Positions 17,102 through 26,452 of a stretch of DNA of 49,922 nucleotides are shown here, one piece after another. The position numbers were made by a program, and so were the translations under genes. The notes under the pieces are model-generated. The model saw only the letters and a list, made by a program, of their open reading frames with translations, searched no databases and was not told the DNA's origin. Within the stretch, counting starts at the first letter, position 1; every line of letters begins with the position of its first letter. This DNA comes from Bacteroidota bacterium (lineage in GTDB: Bacteria > Bacteroidota > Bacteroidia > JABDFU01), in assembly GCA_013286805.1 (NCBI GenBank), contig JABDEY010000008.1, forward strand, positions 1 to 49,922, written 5' to 3'.

Positions 17102-19159
17102 ATGAAACAGTATGATCAGTTAAACAGGGAGATCAGTTGGCTTTCATTTAACGAACGCGTATTGCAGGAAGCGGAAGACAAAACAGTTCCGCTGATCGAG
17201 CGGATAAAATTCATGGGGATATTCTCCAATAACCGGGACGAATTTTTCAGGGTAAGGGTAGCTACCATAAAACGCATGGTCAAGCTAGGCAGAAAAGCAA
17301 AAGTGATACTCGGAGAGGACCCCGGCATCATACTTGGGAAAATACAGAAAACCGTCATAGGTCAAACCAATAAATTTGAGGGGATATACGAAGAGCTGCT
17401 GCACGACCTGGGTAAAAGGAATATTTACATTCTCAATGAAAAAATGCTGAGCCCTGTACACAAAAAGTTTATTCTCCAGTATTTTCATGATGAAGTGATG
17501 CCTGCTCTGGTGCCTATTATGCTGGATAACGCTGTTCAATTTCCCTACCTGAGGGATAAATCCATTTACTTCCTGATTAAACTGAACAGACACGAAAGGA
17601 AACCAAAATACGCACTCATAGAAATCCCCTCTGAAGTGCTTCCAAGGTTTGTTGTATTACCTAAACAGGGGGAAAAGAAATTTATTATTCTACTGGATGA
17701 TGTGATAAGGTATTGCCTCGACGAAGTCTTTGCAATTTTTGAACATGAATCAATAGAGGCCTATACCATTAAATTAACAAGGGATGCGGAACTGGATATA
17801 GAAAACGATGTTACCCAAACCATCGTAGAAAAAATTTCCAGGAGCCTCAAGAAACGTAAAAAAGGAGCCCCCGTTCGTCTGACGTATGACAATGATATGC
17901 CCATCGATATGCTCGATTTTTTAATGAAAAAAATAAATGTGATCAAAACAGAAAATCTCATCCCCGGAGGCCGCTACCATAACTTTAAAGATTTTTTACA
18001 TTTCCCAAACATAGGTGCCGCTGACCTTCAATACATCAACCCTCCCCAATTAGACCACGAAGCCTTTGCGGGCCAAAAAAGTTTTTTAAAGGTTATAAAG
18101 AAAAAGGACGTATTGTTAACTTTTCCTTACCAGAGCTTCTCACATATTATTGATGTGCTCCGGGAGGCCTCCATTGACCCTAAAGTAGAATCCATAAAAA
18201 TCACATTATACCGTGCAGCTAATCAGTCCAGGGTCATCAATGCACTGCTCAATGCGATGAAAAACGGCAAGAAAGTCACACTGGTTGTGGAGATTCAGGC
18301 ACGTTTCGATGAAGAAGCCAACCTGCATGTGGCAAATAAGCTGAAAGAAGAAGGCGCGACAGTCATTTACGGAGTTCCCGGACTTAAAGTGCATTCCAAA
18401 TTATTTCTGATCACCAGGCGCGAAAATGGCAAAGCCATGAATTATGCACATATAGGCACTGGAAATTTTAATGAACAGACTGCCAAATTATATTGCGACA
18501 CCAGTTTACTTACCAGCGACAAACGGATTACGGAAGAAGTGGCAAAACTGTTTGCATTTTATGCTGACAACCTGAAACGTGGAACTTACAAACACCTGCT
18601 TGTTGCTCCATTTTATATGCGTAAGAAGTTCATTAATTTTATTAACAGGGAAATTACAAATGCGCAAGCCGGAAAGCCGGCACACATCCTCCTGAAACTA
18701 AACAATTTGGTTGACAGGGAACTGATTAAAAAGCTGTATGATGCAAGTGAGGCAGGGGTTCAAATAAAATTAATTATTCGCGGAATCTGCTGCCTGATAA
18801 CCGGAGAATCCTTCAGTAAAAACATAGAAGCCATAAGCATTGTTGATAAGTACCTCGAACATAGCCGGGTGTTCATATTTTGTAACGGAGGCGATGAAAA
18901 ATACTTTTTATCTTCGGCAGACTGGATGGCAAGAAATCTGGATCACCGTTCTGAAGTAGCTGTAGCCATTTACGACAAAGAGATCAGGAAGGAACTGAAG
19001 ACGATGATTGATATACAATGGAAAGACAATGCCAAGGCCAGATGGATTAACAAAAAACAGGACAATCCTTACAGGAGTACCAGATCAAAAAATAAAATAC
19101 GGGCACAGGATGAAATATACAAATGGCTTTCGCAAAGAAAGCATACTGAGATAAATTGA
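17102..19159 (+). CDS. ppk1: Polyphosphate kinase 1
   Basis: 685 aa; NREISWLSFNERVLQEA, FSNNRDEFFRVRVATIKR, HSKLFLITRR, HIGTGNFNEQTAKLYCD. Confidence 0.96.
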   Translation: MKQYDQLNREISWLSFNERVLQEAEDKTVPLIERIKFMGIFSNNRDEFFRVRVATIKRMVKLGRKAKVILGEDPGIILGKIQKTVIGQTNKFEGIYEELLHDLGKRNIYILNEKMLSPVHKKFILQYFHDEVMPALVPIMLDNAVQFPYLRDKSIYFLIKLNRHERKPKYALIEIPSEVLPRFVVLPKQGEKKFIILLDDVIRYCLDEVFAIFEHESIEAYTIKLTRDAELDIENDVTQTIVEKISRSLKKRKKGAPVRLTYDNDMPIDMLDFLMKKINVIKTENLIPGGRYHNFKDFLHFPNIGAADLQYINPPQLDHEAFAGQKSFLKVIKKKDVLLTFPYQSFSHIIDVLREASIDPKVESIKITLYRAANQSRVINALLNAMKNGKKVTLVVEIQARFDEEANLHVANKLKEEGATVIYGVPGLKVHSKLFLITRRENGKAMNYAHIGTGNFNEQTAKLYCDTSLLTSDKRITEEVAKLFAFYADNLKRGTYKHLLVAPFYMRKKFINFINREITNAQAGKPAHILLKLNNLVDRELIKKLYDASEAGVQIKLIIRGICCLITGESFSKNIEAISIVDKYLEHSRVFIFCNGGDEKYFLSSADWMARNLDHRSEVAVAIYDKEIRKELKTMIDIQWKDNAKARWINKKQDNPYRSTRSKNKIRAQDEIYKWLSQRKHTEIN

Positions 19160-20049
19160 AGTTTGCCGCTATAGACATAGGGTCCAATGCCGTTCGCCTC
19201 CTTTTCTGCAATGTGTTCAACGGAAAGGGAGACCCCGTCTTCAAAAAAGCGGAACTGATCCGCGTTCCGCTCCGGCTCGGAGAAGATGCTTTTTTAAATG
19301 GTAAAATTTCTGAGAAAAAAATTGAAAAGCTGGTTAAATCAATGCTTGCTTTCCGAAATCTCATTGATGTTTATGATGCAGTGGACTATCGCGCCTGTGC
19401 GACTGCAGCCATGCGCGAAGCAAGTAACAGCGGGGATGTTATAGAGCGGGTTAAAAGGGAAGCTGGAATTAAAATTGAAGTCATAGACGGCGCTACGGAA
19501 GCAGACATTATTTACAACAATCACATAGCCGAACATTTAAGTAACGACAGTGCGTACTTATACATCGATATTGGAGGAGGAAGTACGGATATTACCTTAT
19601 TCAGTAAAGCCAGGGTTGTCGCCTCCCGATCCTTTAACATCGGCACTATACGGATGCTGCACAATAAAGTAAGCAAGGAACTCTGGACCGAATTCAAAGA
19701 CTGGATAAAGGAAACGACCAAAGACCACAAACCCCTTACGGCCATTGGTTCCGGAGGGAACATCAACAAATTATTTGCCCTCTCCAGAAAGAAACAAAGC
19801 AAACCCATTACGTATGGTAAACTGAAGTCCATCTGCGAACTGCTGGAGGCTTATACCTATGAACAACGCATACGTGAGCTGGGCCTCAAACCCGACAGGG
19901 CAGATGTCATTGTTCCCGCATCAAAAATTATGCTTACCCTGATGAAGGTGGCTGAAATAGAAAAGATGTATGTCCCGCAGATAGGTCTCTCCGATGGTAT
20001 AGTGCACCTGCTTTATGAAAAGCATAAAAGTAAAATTCCTATAGCCTGA
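19156..20049 (+). CDS. ppx: Ppx/GppA-family exopolyphosphatase
   Basis: AAIDIGSNAVRLL, YLYIDIGGGSTDITLF; TTG start overlaps ppk1 stop (TTGA). Confidence 0.92.
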   Translation: MKFAAIDIGSNAVRLLFCNVFNGKGDPVFKKAELIRVPLRLGEDAFLNGKISEKKIEKLVKSMLAFRNLIDVYDAVDYRACATAAMREASNSGDVIERVKREAGIKIEVIDGATEADIIYNNHIAEHLSNDSAYLYIDIGGGSTDITLFSKARVVASRSFNIGTIRMLHNKVSKELWTEFKDWIKETTKDHKPLTAIGSGGNINKLFALSRKKQSKPITYGKLKSICELLEAYTYEQRIRELGLKPDRADVIVPASKIMLTLMKVAEIEKMYVPQIGLSDGIVHLLYEKHKSKIPIA

Positions 20050-20053
20050 TAAA

Positions 20054-20560
20054 ATGTATAAGATTACGGTCAACAATAAATTCAGCTTCTCAGTAGAGCC
20101 TGCTCCGGATATTAAATCCGGAAAGATAAATGAACGGGCAGAAGTCTGGGACAGCATACAAATTAAAGAAGGACTATTCCATGTCATTAAAGACAATAAA
20201 TCCTACACGGTTGACATCATAAAAGCGGATTATGCCGGGAAAAATTTTATCATTTCGGTAAACGGCACACACTACAAGCTCTCCCTAAAGGACAAATTTG
20301 ATGAATTACTGAAAAACCTTGGGATGGATAACCCGGCAGATAAAAAGGTTAACCACATTCCCGCGCCAATGCCGGGAATGGTCATTGAAGTATGTGTTAA
20401 GGAAGGCGCAAGCATCAAAAAAGGAGAATCACTCATTGTACTGGAAGCCATGAAAATGGAAAATATTTTAAAATCTCCTGTGGACGGAATCATAAAAAAA
20501 GTAAACGTCAGTAAAGGCAGTATCGTTGAAAAAAACCAGATACTTATTCAGTTCGCCTAA
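20054..20560 (+). CDS. Biotin/lipoyl-attachment (biotin carboxyl carrier-like) protein
   Basis: IPAPMPGMVIEVCVKEGASIKKGESLIVLEAMKMENILKSPVDG. Confidence 0.92.
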   Translation: MYKITVNNKFSFSVEPAPDIKSGKINERAEVWDSIQIKEGLFHVIKDNKSYTVDIIKADYAGKNFIISVNGTHYKLSLKDKFDELLKNLGMDNPADKKVNHIPAPMPGMVIEVCVKEGASIKKGESLIVLEAMKMENILKSPVDGIIKKVNVSKGSIVEKNQILIQFA

Positions 20561-20567
20561 AAATTCA

Positions 20568-21491
20568 TTAAACCAGATCAATATCAAACTGCACCAGGTC
20601 AACAAACTGCTGCACCCGCCCTTCCACTTCTTTCTGGGTCAGATTCAGCAAGCGCTCAGTCCCAAACTTTTCCACACAAAAAGAGGCCATAGCAGATCCA
20701 TAGATAATGGCGCGTTTCATGTTCTCGAATGAAACATCTTTTGTACTTGCAATGTAGCCAATAAATCCACCTGCAAAAGTATCACCCGCACCGGTAGGAT
20801 CAAACACATCCTCCAGTGGTAAAGCAGGTGCATAAAACACCTGCTCCTTATTAAACAACAAGGCTCCATGCTCCCCTTTTTTGATGATCAGGTACTTAGG
20901 TCCCATTGCCAATATCTTTTGGGCCGCACGCGGCAGGGAATATTCTCCCGAAAGCTGACGGGCCTCCGCATCATTGACTGCAAGCACATCCACCTTCTTC
21001 AACACCCGCTTAAGGTCCTCCAGAGCAACGTCCATCCAGAAATTCATCGTATCGAGCACCACAAGTTTGGGCCGGTTTTTCATCTGTGCCAGCACTTTTT
21101 CCTGAACCACAGGAGTCAGATTTCCGAGCATCACAAACTCATCTTCCTGAGCAGAAGCAGGAACTACAGGATTAAAATCGGCAAGCACATTCAGTTCGGT
21201 GACTAAGGTGTCACGTGTATTCATATCATTGTGGTAAAGCCCTGACCAGAAAAATGTCTTCTGGCCTTTCATGACTTGCAACCCCTCCATATTCACTCCC
21301 TTGCCTTGCAGCATTTTAACTGTTTCCTGTGGAAAATCATCTCCAACTACAGAAACAAGATCAATTTTCTTGGTAAAATAGGAAGCCGAAAGTCCTATAT
21401 AAGTAGCCGCACCTCCGATAATTTTATCCGTTTTTCCAAATGGCGTTTCAATCGCATCAAACGCTACAGTACCGACAACCAATATACCCAT
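20568..21491 (-). CDS. PfkB-family carbohydrate/nucleoside kinase
   Basis: IIGGAATYIGL; C-terminal DPTGAGDTFAGGFIGY. Confidence 0.9.
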   Translation of the reverse strand: MGILVVGTVAFDAIETPFGKTDKIIGGAATYIGLSASYFTKKIDLVSVVGDDFPQETVKMLQGKGVNMEGLQVMKGQKTFFWSGLYHNDMNTRDTLVTELNVLADFNPVVPASAQEDEFVMLGNLTPVVQEKVLAQMKNRPKLVVLDTMNFWMDVALEDLKRVLKKVDVLAVNDAEARQLSGEYSLPRAAQKILAMGPKYLIIKKGEHGALLFNKEQVFYAPALPLEDVFDPTGAGDTFAGGFIGYIASTKDVSFENMKRAIIYGSAMASFCVEKFGTERLLNLTQKEVEGRVQQFVDLVQFDIDLV

Positions 21492-21534
21492 AAGCAGATT
21501 TTTATTTTTATTTAATTAATTACGTACCCTGTAT

Positions 21535-24153
21535 TTATTTCAGCAATGTAATATTACCTGTTTTATTAATCGTTGACCCGTTGGAGAGTTTTGCAGTAAA
21601 TTTATACAACAAAACGCCCTGATCCATTACCCTGCCCCTGTAATTTCCATCCCACGATGCGGTTGCATTATTCGTCCACCAAACCATTTCCCCCCAGCGG
21701 TCAAATATCTGTAAAAGCATTTGGGTAACACAGGCTGTACCCCTCACAGCGAATAAATCATTTTCATTATCTCCGTTTGGGGAAAACGCAGTGGGAATAA
21801 ACACAGGAGGGCAATCTTCAAAAACCGTGATAGTCAGGAATTCTGTCTTACTGCATCCTCCTGAATTTGAAATCTTCAGCGTGTACTGCGTTGTTTCACT
21901 CGGGCTTGCAACAGGATCCGGGCAGTTATCACAGTTTAAACCCGTAGCAGGAGTCCAGCTATAGGTATTGCTGCCTGTCAGGGGCAAAACTTTCAGTGTG
22001 TCCTTTTGCCCGGGAGGTATTGTTGCTGAGCAGCATGCAACCCCGGATACTCCTGGATTGACAGTAATACTGATGCTGGTGTCTTTTTTACAGCCCCCAT
22101 TGCTTATCTGGACATTAAAAACCGAGTCCTGAACAGGACTGACAGTTATACTTGCTGATGTCTCTCCGTTGCTCCAGCTATAAGCAATCCCGCCACCGGC
22201 CATTAGTATTGTGCTATCTCCGGCACAAATAGTGCTTGTTCCGTTAATAGTGATCGGATGAAGGGTATTAATGCTTATAATTTTTGCTGTATCAAAAGCC
22301 AGGCAACCATTCGCATCATTCACTGTTAAAAAGTAAATCCCGGGAACAAGTCCACTATTTATTGCCCCTGCAGCTGCATTGGACCAGGAATAAGTATAGG
22401 GAGCTGCTCCTCCGGAACTATTTACAGAAGCAGTTCCCGTATTGGTAGCGCATTCAGAGGGCTGCGTAGTCAGGCTTAAAGATAAATTAACTCCAGCTCC
22501 CCCAAGGGTAAAAGAAAGGGTGTCATATTGCTGTTCTCCGGCCGAGCATTTATTTGCAGGATAGGGATTCGGACTATAGATATAGATACTATACTTCCCG
22601 GGACAAAGACCTTTATAGAAGACTGTCATGGTATCAAAATTAACGGAATAAGTAGTGGAGTCACTAAAATTAGAGGTGGATAGAAAACCAGTGCTGCCTC
22701 CACCTGCAAATATAGTATCAGTGTTAAAACTATTATTAATAAAATGAATACTTCCGGGCAGAGTAACTGGTATAGCTACTTGTCCGTTACAGAGCTTGCA
22801 GCCGGTAGGATTAAGTGGCATCTCAACGGGAATCTGGAATAAATTGGGCACAGAATCCACAACAACAGTAAGGGAAGTATCGGATCCACATCCATTATTG
22901 GTTTCATGCAGGATAACCTGATACGTTCCCGGCTGAGGGAAATTCCATGAAGGGTTTTGAGTAGAGTCATTCACCTGTCCGTTATTATAAAAGTCCCAGT
23001 AATACTTTACACCTGTACCTGACAACGGAACAGATGTATTTGTAAATTGGGTCGGATTCCCGGAACAGGTTTCATTTGCATTAAATGAGGGAATTGGCGG
23101 AGGACCATTCGAAGAAGGTACAATCGTAATGTTTAACGTATCAATGCAGGTAGGCCCGGCAGAACTTGTTTCGATCACCTGATAAGTACCCCCACAACTT
23201 GCATTCAGGATCTGTTGGGTTGAGGAACCCAGAACACATGGTCCCGACCATTTATATGCCGAAGCCCCGGGGGATCCGGTGATGGTGACGGATTTTTGTC
23301 CTTTACAAAACGAAAGGGATGAACTGCTTAAGCTAATATTGCTGCAGGAACAGGTAACATAGGCATATCCAAAATGTGCCCCCAACGAACAATCAGCAGC
23401 CTGAAAACGAACTGTAATGCACTGCCCAACATAATTGTATAAGGGCACAAAGACAGTTGTCCATGGACGGCAATAAGCGGTATCCTGGTTAGGGGCATAA
23501 AAAACGGCTTGATAGCCGGCCTGTCCTGGCCCTGATACTACAGAATAATTTCCACACCCGGAAGGTATAGGTTTGCCGGATGCATCCAAAACTTCCATTT
23601 TAAAAAATGGCTGCTCAAAATAAGTGTGCTGACTCGGATTTTCCAATACAACGGCATATTGAATTGTTAAAACAGGGTTAGAAGAACTTACTGAAAAGGA
23701 CTGTTCCAACTGACCTACTCCTTGTCCGGTATTAATTCCATCTCCAATCATTGCACAATGACCTCCAAGTGGAGGGGCAAGGGGAATTAATGCGCCGGCA
23801 ACTGTATCCACACCGGCTGATTGTATCAGGCTTACCTGATACGAACTGGTCGCATTGGGATTAGTAATAGGGAAGATATTCGGATCGTTTGCAGATTGTG
23901 TAACTGCACCTGCAGCACCTCCGGTCAGCGAACTGATCACAAAGGAAGCACTACTGTTATTAATTCCAAAATAAGCTGACCAGGCAGACAAGTTTCCATT
24001 CTGAAAGCCAATATTGTCGCAGGAAGGATTACAGGTACTCTGCACAACCGGCAAACCTGGATTACTGATTAATTGAGCAAAAACCTGATCGACCGTCAAA
24101 AAAGAAAAAAGCAATAAGAGCTGAACACCAACACTTTTCATTGAAGCAAACAT
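21535..24153 (-). CDS. Secreted PKD/SprB-repeat protein with gliding-motility-associated (T9SS type B) C-terminal domain
   Basis: PKD-like YYWDFYNNGQVNDSTQNPSWNFPQPGTYQVIL; SprB-like CATNTGTASVNSSGGAAPYTYSWSNA; C-terminus PTAFSPNGDNENDLFAVRG..IFDRWGEMVWWT..WDGNYRG..GVLLYKFTA. Confidence 0.9.
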   Translation of the reverse strand: MFASMKSVGVQLLLLFSFLTVDQVFAQLISNPGLPVVQSTCNPSCDNIGFQNGNLSAWSAYFGINNSSASFVISSLTGGAAGAVTQSANDPNIFPITNPNATSSYQVSLIQSAGVDTVAGALIPLAPPLGGHCAMIGDGINTGQGVGQLEQSFSVSSSNPVLTIQYAVVLENPSQHTYFEQPFFKMEVLDASGKPIPSGCGNYSVVSGPGQAGYQAVFYAPNQDTAYCRPWTTVFVPLYNYVGQCITVRFQAADCSLGAHFGYAYVTCSCSNISLSSSSLSFCKGQKSVTITGSPGASAYKWSGPCVLGSSTQQILNASCGGTYQVIETSSAGPTCIDTLNITIVPSSNGPPPIPSFNANETCSGNPTQFTNTSVPLSGTGVKYYWDFYNNGQVNDSTQNPSWNFPQPGTYQVILHETNNGCGSDTSLTVVVDSVPNLFQIPVEMPLNPTGCKLCNGQVAIPVTLPGSIHFINNSFNTDTIFAGGGSTGFLSTSNFSDSTTYSVNFDTMTVFYKGLCPGKYSIYIYSPNPYPANKCSAGEQQYDTLSFTLGGAGVNLSLSLTTQPSECATNTGTASVNSSGGAAPYTYSWSNAAAGAINSGLVPGIYFLTVNDANGCLAFDTAKIISINTLHPITINGTSTICAGDSTILMAGGGIAYSWSNGETSASITVSPVQDSVFNVQISNGGCKKDTSISITVNPGVSGVACCSATIPPGQKDTLKVLPLTGSNTYSWTPATGLNCDNCPDPVASPSETTQYTLKISNSGGCSKTEFLTITVFEDCPPVFIPTAFSPNGDNENDLFAVRGTACVTQMLLQIFDRWGEMVWWTNNATASWDGNYRGRVMDQGVLLYKFTAKLSNGSTINKTGNITLLK

Positions 24154-24155
24154 AA

Positions 24156-24187
24156 ACTAAATTGTCCTTCCAAATATACAATTTAGT
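24156..24187. promoter_or_regulatory. 10-bp perfect inverted repeat bracketing a TATATTTG (-7) element on the minus strand
   Basis: ACTAAATTGT (24156-24165) .. caaatata (24171-24178) .. ACAATTTAGT (24178-24187), just upstream of the minus-strand start at 24153. Confidence 0.5.
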
Positions 24188-24208
24188 GGTTTTACTTTGT
24201 AGCTTTAT

Positions 24209-24258
24209 GCTGAAAGTATCATGTCGCTGAAAGTATCATGTTGCTGAAAGTATCATGT
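24209..24258 (+). repeat. 17-bp tandem repeat, 3 copies (gctgaaagtatcatgt + 1 variable base)
   Basis: Copies at 24209, 24226 and 24243, identical over 16 bp. Confidence 0.95.
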
Positions 24259-24270
24259 ATACTGAAAGAG

Positions 24271-25107
24271 ATGACGGAATTAGGAAAACTAAATACCCTG
24301 CGGGTTCTGAAAGAAGTAGATTTCGGGATTTACCTTGATGGACCTCCTTTTGGGGAGGTCTTGATGCCCCGCAGGTATGTACCCAAAAACGCTAAACCGG
24401 GCGATGAGCTCGAAGTATTTATTTACCTCGATTCGGAGGACCGCCCCATTGCCACAACAGAAAAGCCCTATGCGATGGCAGGAGAGTTTGCATTGCTCAA
24501 AGTAAATGGAACAAATGCAATAGGCGCATTCCTCGACTGGGGATTACCCAAAGACCTGTTGGTTCCTTTCCGCGAACAGAAACAAAAATTAGAAGTCGGG
24601 CAATCCTGTGTAGTTTATATTTATGTGGACAGGGAAACTAACCGCATTGTAGCATCCGCCAAACCGGAAAAATTCCTGGACCGGCTTCCCATTGATTTTG
24701 AAGAAGGCCAGGAGGTAGACCTGATGATCATCAAACAAACCGATCTTGGATTTAAAGCCATCATCAACACAACGCATACAGGGATGTTATATAAAAGTGA
24801 AGTTTTCCAGACATTGGAAAATGGAAGCCAGATGAAAGGGTATATCCGGAAAATACGTCCTGATAAGAAAATTGACCTCATCCTGCACAAACCCGGATAT
24901 GAAAAGGTAGATGATATTTCAACGGTCATTCTGGATAAAGTAAAATCAGAAGGAGGGTACATAGCCGTTACAGATAAGAGTTCCCCCGAACTGATTCACA
25001 GCTTATTCCAAATCAGCAAAAAAACATACAAGAAGGCGGTCGGTGGCCTGTATCGTTCAAAACTGATTGTTATTGAAGAAGATGGGATACGACTATGCAC
25101 TCCCTGA
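24271..25107 (+). CDS. CvfB-family S1-domain RNA-binding protein
   Basis: LGKLNTLRVLKEVDFGIYLDGPPFGEVLMPRRYVP and S1-like repeats; start could be ATG 24271 (preferred) or ATG 24238 inside the tandem repeat. Confidence 0.85.
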   Translation: MTELGKLNTLRVLKEVDFGIYLDGPPFGEVLMPRRYVPKNAKPGDELEVFIYLDSEDRPIATTEKPYAMAGEFALLKVNGTNAIGAFLDWGLPKDLLVPFREQKQKLEVGQSCVVYIYVDRETNRIVASAKPEKFLDRLPIDFEEGQEVDLMIIKQTDLGFKAIINTTHTGMLYKSEVFQTLENGSQMKGYIRKIRPDKKIDLILHKPGYEKVDDISTVILDKVKSEGGYIAVTDKSSPELIHSLFQISKKTYKKAVGGLYRSKLIVIEEDGIRLCTP

Positions 25108-25499
25108 TTCTTTTACGCGGTCTCCCGGGAAGCGGCAAATCCACACTCGCTCATGTACTGAGTGAAAACGGGAAATGTCCTGTCCTTTCCATTGATACTT
25201 ATTTCACTCATCCCCTGACCGGCGAATACAATTTTGAATTTGAAAAAAATCACCTTGCCTACAAGCAATGCGAAACACGCACAAAAGAAAAAATGGAAGA
25301 GGGTTGTGAGAAGGTTGTAGTGGAGAACACGTTTACCATGGATTGGGAAATGGAACCTTATTTTAAACTGGCTGCACTTTACAAGTACTGCATTTTTGTG
25401 GTGACGGTTGAAAATCATCATGGCAATTCCAATATTCACAACATTCCAATGGAGCAATTGAAAAAAATGGCAGCGAAGTATAAAGTGAAACTACTTTAA
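25095..25499 (+). CDS. AAA/P-loop small kinase-like protein
   Basis: LILLRGLPGSGKSTLAHVL Walker A; DTYFTHPLTGEYNFEF.. Confidence 0.8.
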   Translation: MHSLILLRGLPGSGKSTLAHVLSENGKCPVLSIDTYFTHPLTGEYNFEFEKNHLAYKQCETRTKEKMEEGCEKVVVENTFTMDWEMEPYFKLAALYKYCIFVVTVENHHGNSNIHNIPMEQLKKMAAKYKVKLL

Positions 25500-25506
25500 G
25501 CAAGCA

Positions 25507-25914
25507 ATGAAGAAATATATTCCATTTGATTTTGTTTTAGATCGCTTAGTCCAACTGGGTCCTATTATAAAACCTATGTTTGGTTGCTATGGAGTTTATA
25601 TTGGAGAGAAAATAATGTTAATCCTCAGGAACAGAAAGGATCATAGTCTGGATAACGGCGTATGGCTGGCGACCTCCAAAGAATATCATATTAGCCTGAA
25701 AAAAGAACTTCCTTCCCTTCGTTCGATTGATTTACTGGGTAATGGGGATACTAATTGGCAGATATTGCCATTGGAGTCGGATGATTTTGAAGAATCTGTC
25801 ATTAGAACCTGTGAACTGATATTATCAGGAGACGAACGAATCGGGAAAATTCCCAAACCTAAAAAGAAAAAAAAAGGTCCAAAAAAATCCGAATTCAAAA
25901 AAAACCATGAATGA
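25507..25914 (+). CDS. TfoX N-terminal-like domain protein
   Basis: KPMFGCYGVYIGEKIMLILRNRKD..NGVWLATS; basic C-terminal tail PKPKKKKKGPKKSEFKK. Confidence 0.6.
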   Translation: MKKYIPFDFVLDRLVQLGPIIKPMFGCYGVYIGEKIMLILRNRKDHSLDNGVWLATSKEYHISLKKELPSLRSIDLLGNGDTNWQILPLESDDFEESVIRTCELILSGDERIGKIPKPKKKKKGPKKSEFKKNHE

Positions 25915-26449
25915 AATGAATTTTGACAATTTCTCCATCAGGCTGCTACGTATGTATGATTTATCGGCATACTACCAATTAATCGAAAGGAACAGGAAAC
26001 GGCTGGAGGATTTTTTTACAGGAACGGTTTCCAAAACACAAACCCTTGAAAAAACTGAGACCTTCTTGAAAGAAATCACTAAAAAAGCGGAAGAGAAGAC
26101 CTATTTCCCATTCGTTATAGTGGATACCGTCACTGATTTATTTGTTGGTTTTGTGGACTTTAAAAACATAGACTGGAGCGTTCCCAAGGCAGAAATAGGT
26201 TTCTATATGGACGAAAAATATGCTGGCAAAGGTTATGGCTCCAGAGCCCTTTCCTTAATTACTGAACATGGGTTTGATGTACTTGGGTTTAAAAAATTGT
26301 TCCTTCGAACACATCAAAGTAATTCCGCATCACGAAGAATTGCCGAAAAATGCGGATTTGAAATGGAAGGAACCCTACGCAGAGATTATAAAACCACAGC
26401 GGGGGAACTGATTGATTTGCTGTATTATGGAAAACTGTCAAAAGGGTAA
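25907..26449 (+). CDS. GNAT-family N-acetyltransferase (RimJ/RimL-like)
   Basis: EIGFYMDEKYAGKGYGSRAL..LFLRTHQSNSASRRIAEKCGFEMEGTLRRDYK. Confidence 0.92.
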   Translation: MNEMNFDNFSIRLLRMYDLSAYYQLIERNRKRLEDFFTGTVSKTQTLEKTETFLKEITKKAEEKTYFPFVIVDTVTDLFVGFVDFKNIDWSVPKAEIGFYMDEKYAGKGYGSRALSLITEHGFDVLGFKKLFLRTHQSNSASRRIAEKCGFEMEGTLRRDYKTTAGELIDLLYYGKLSKG

Positions 26450-26452
26450 ATT

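Noticed and set aside
25095-26449. Small kinase, TfoX-like and GNAT genes as a toxin-antitoxin or defence module
   Set aside because: The TfoX-like and GNAT genes overlap and look like ordinary housekeeping families; no toxin or antitoxin signature.
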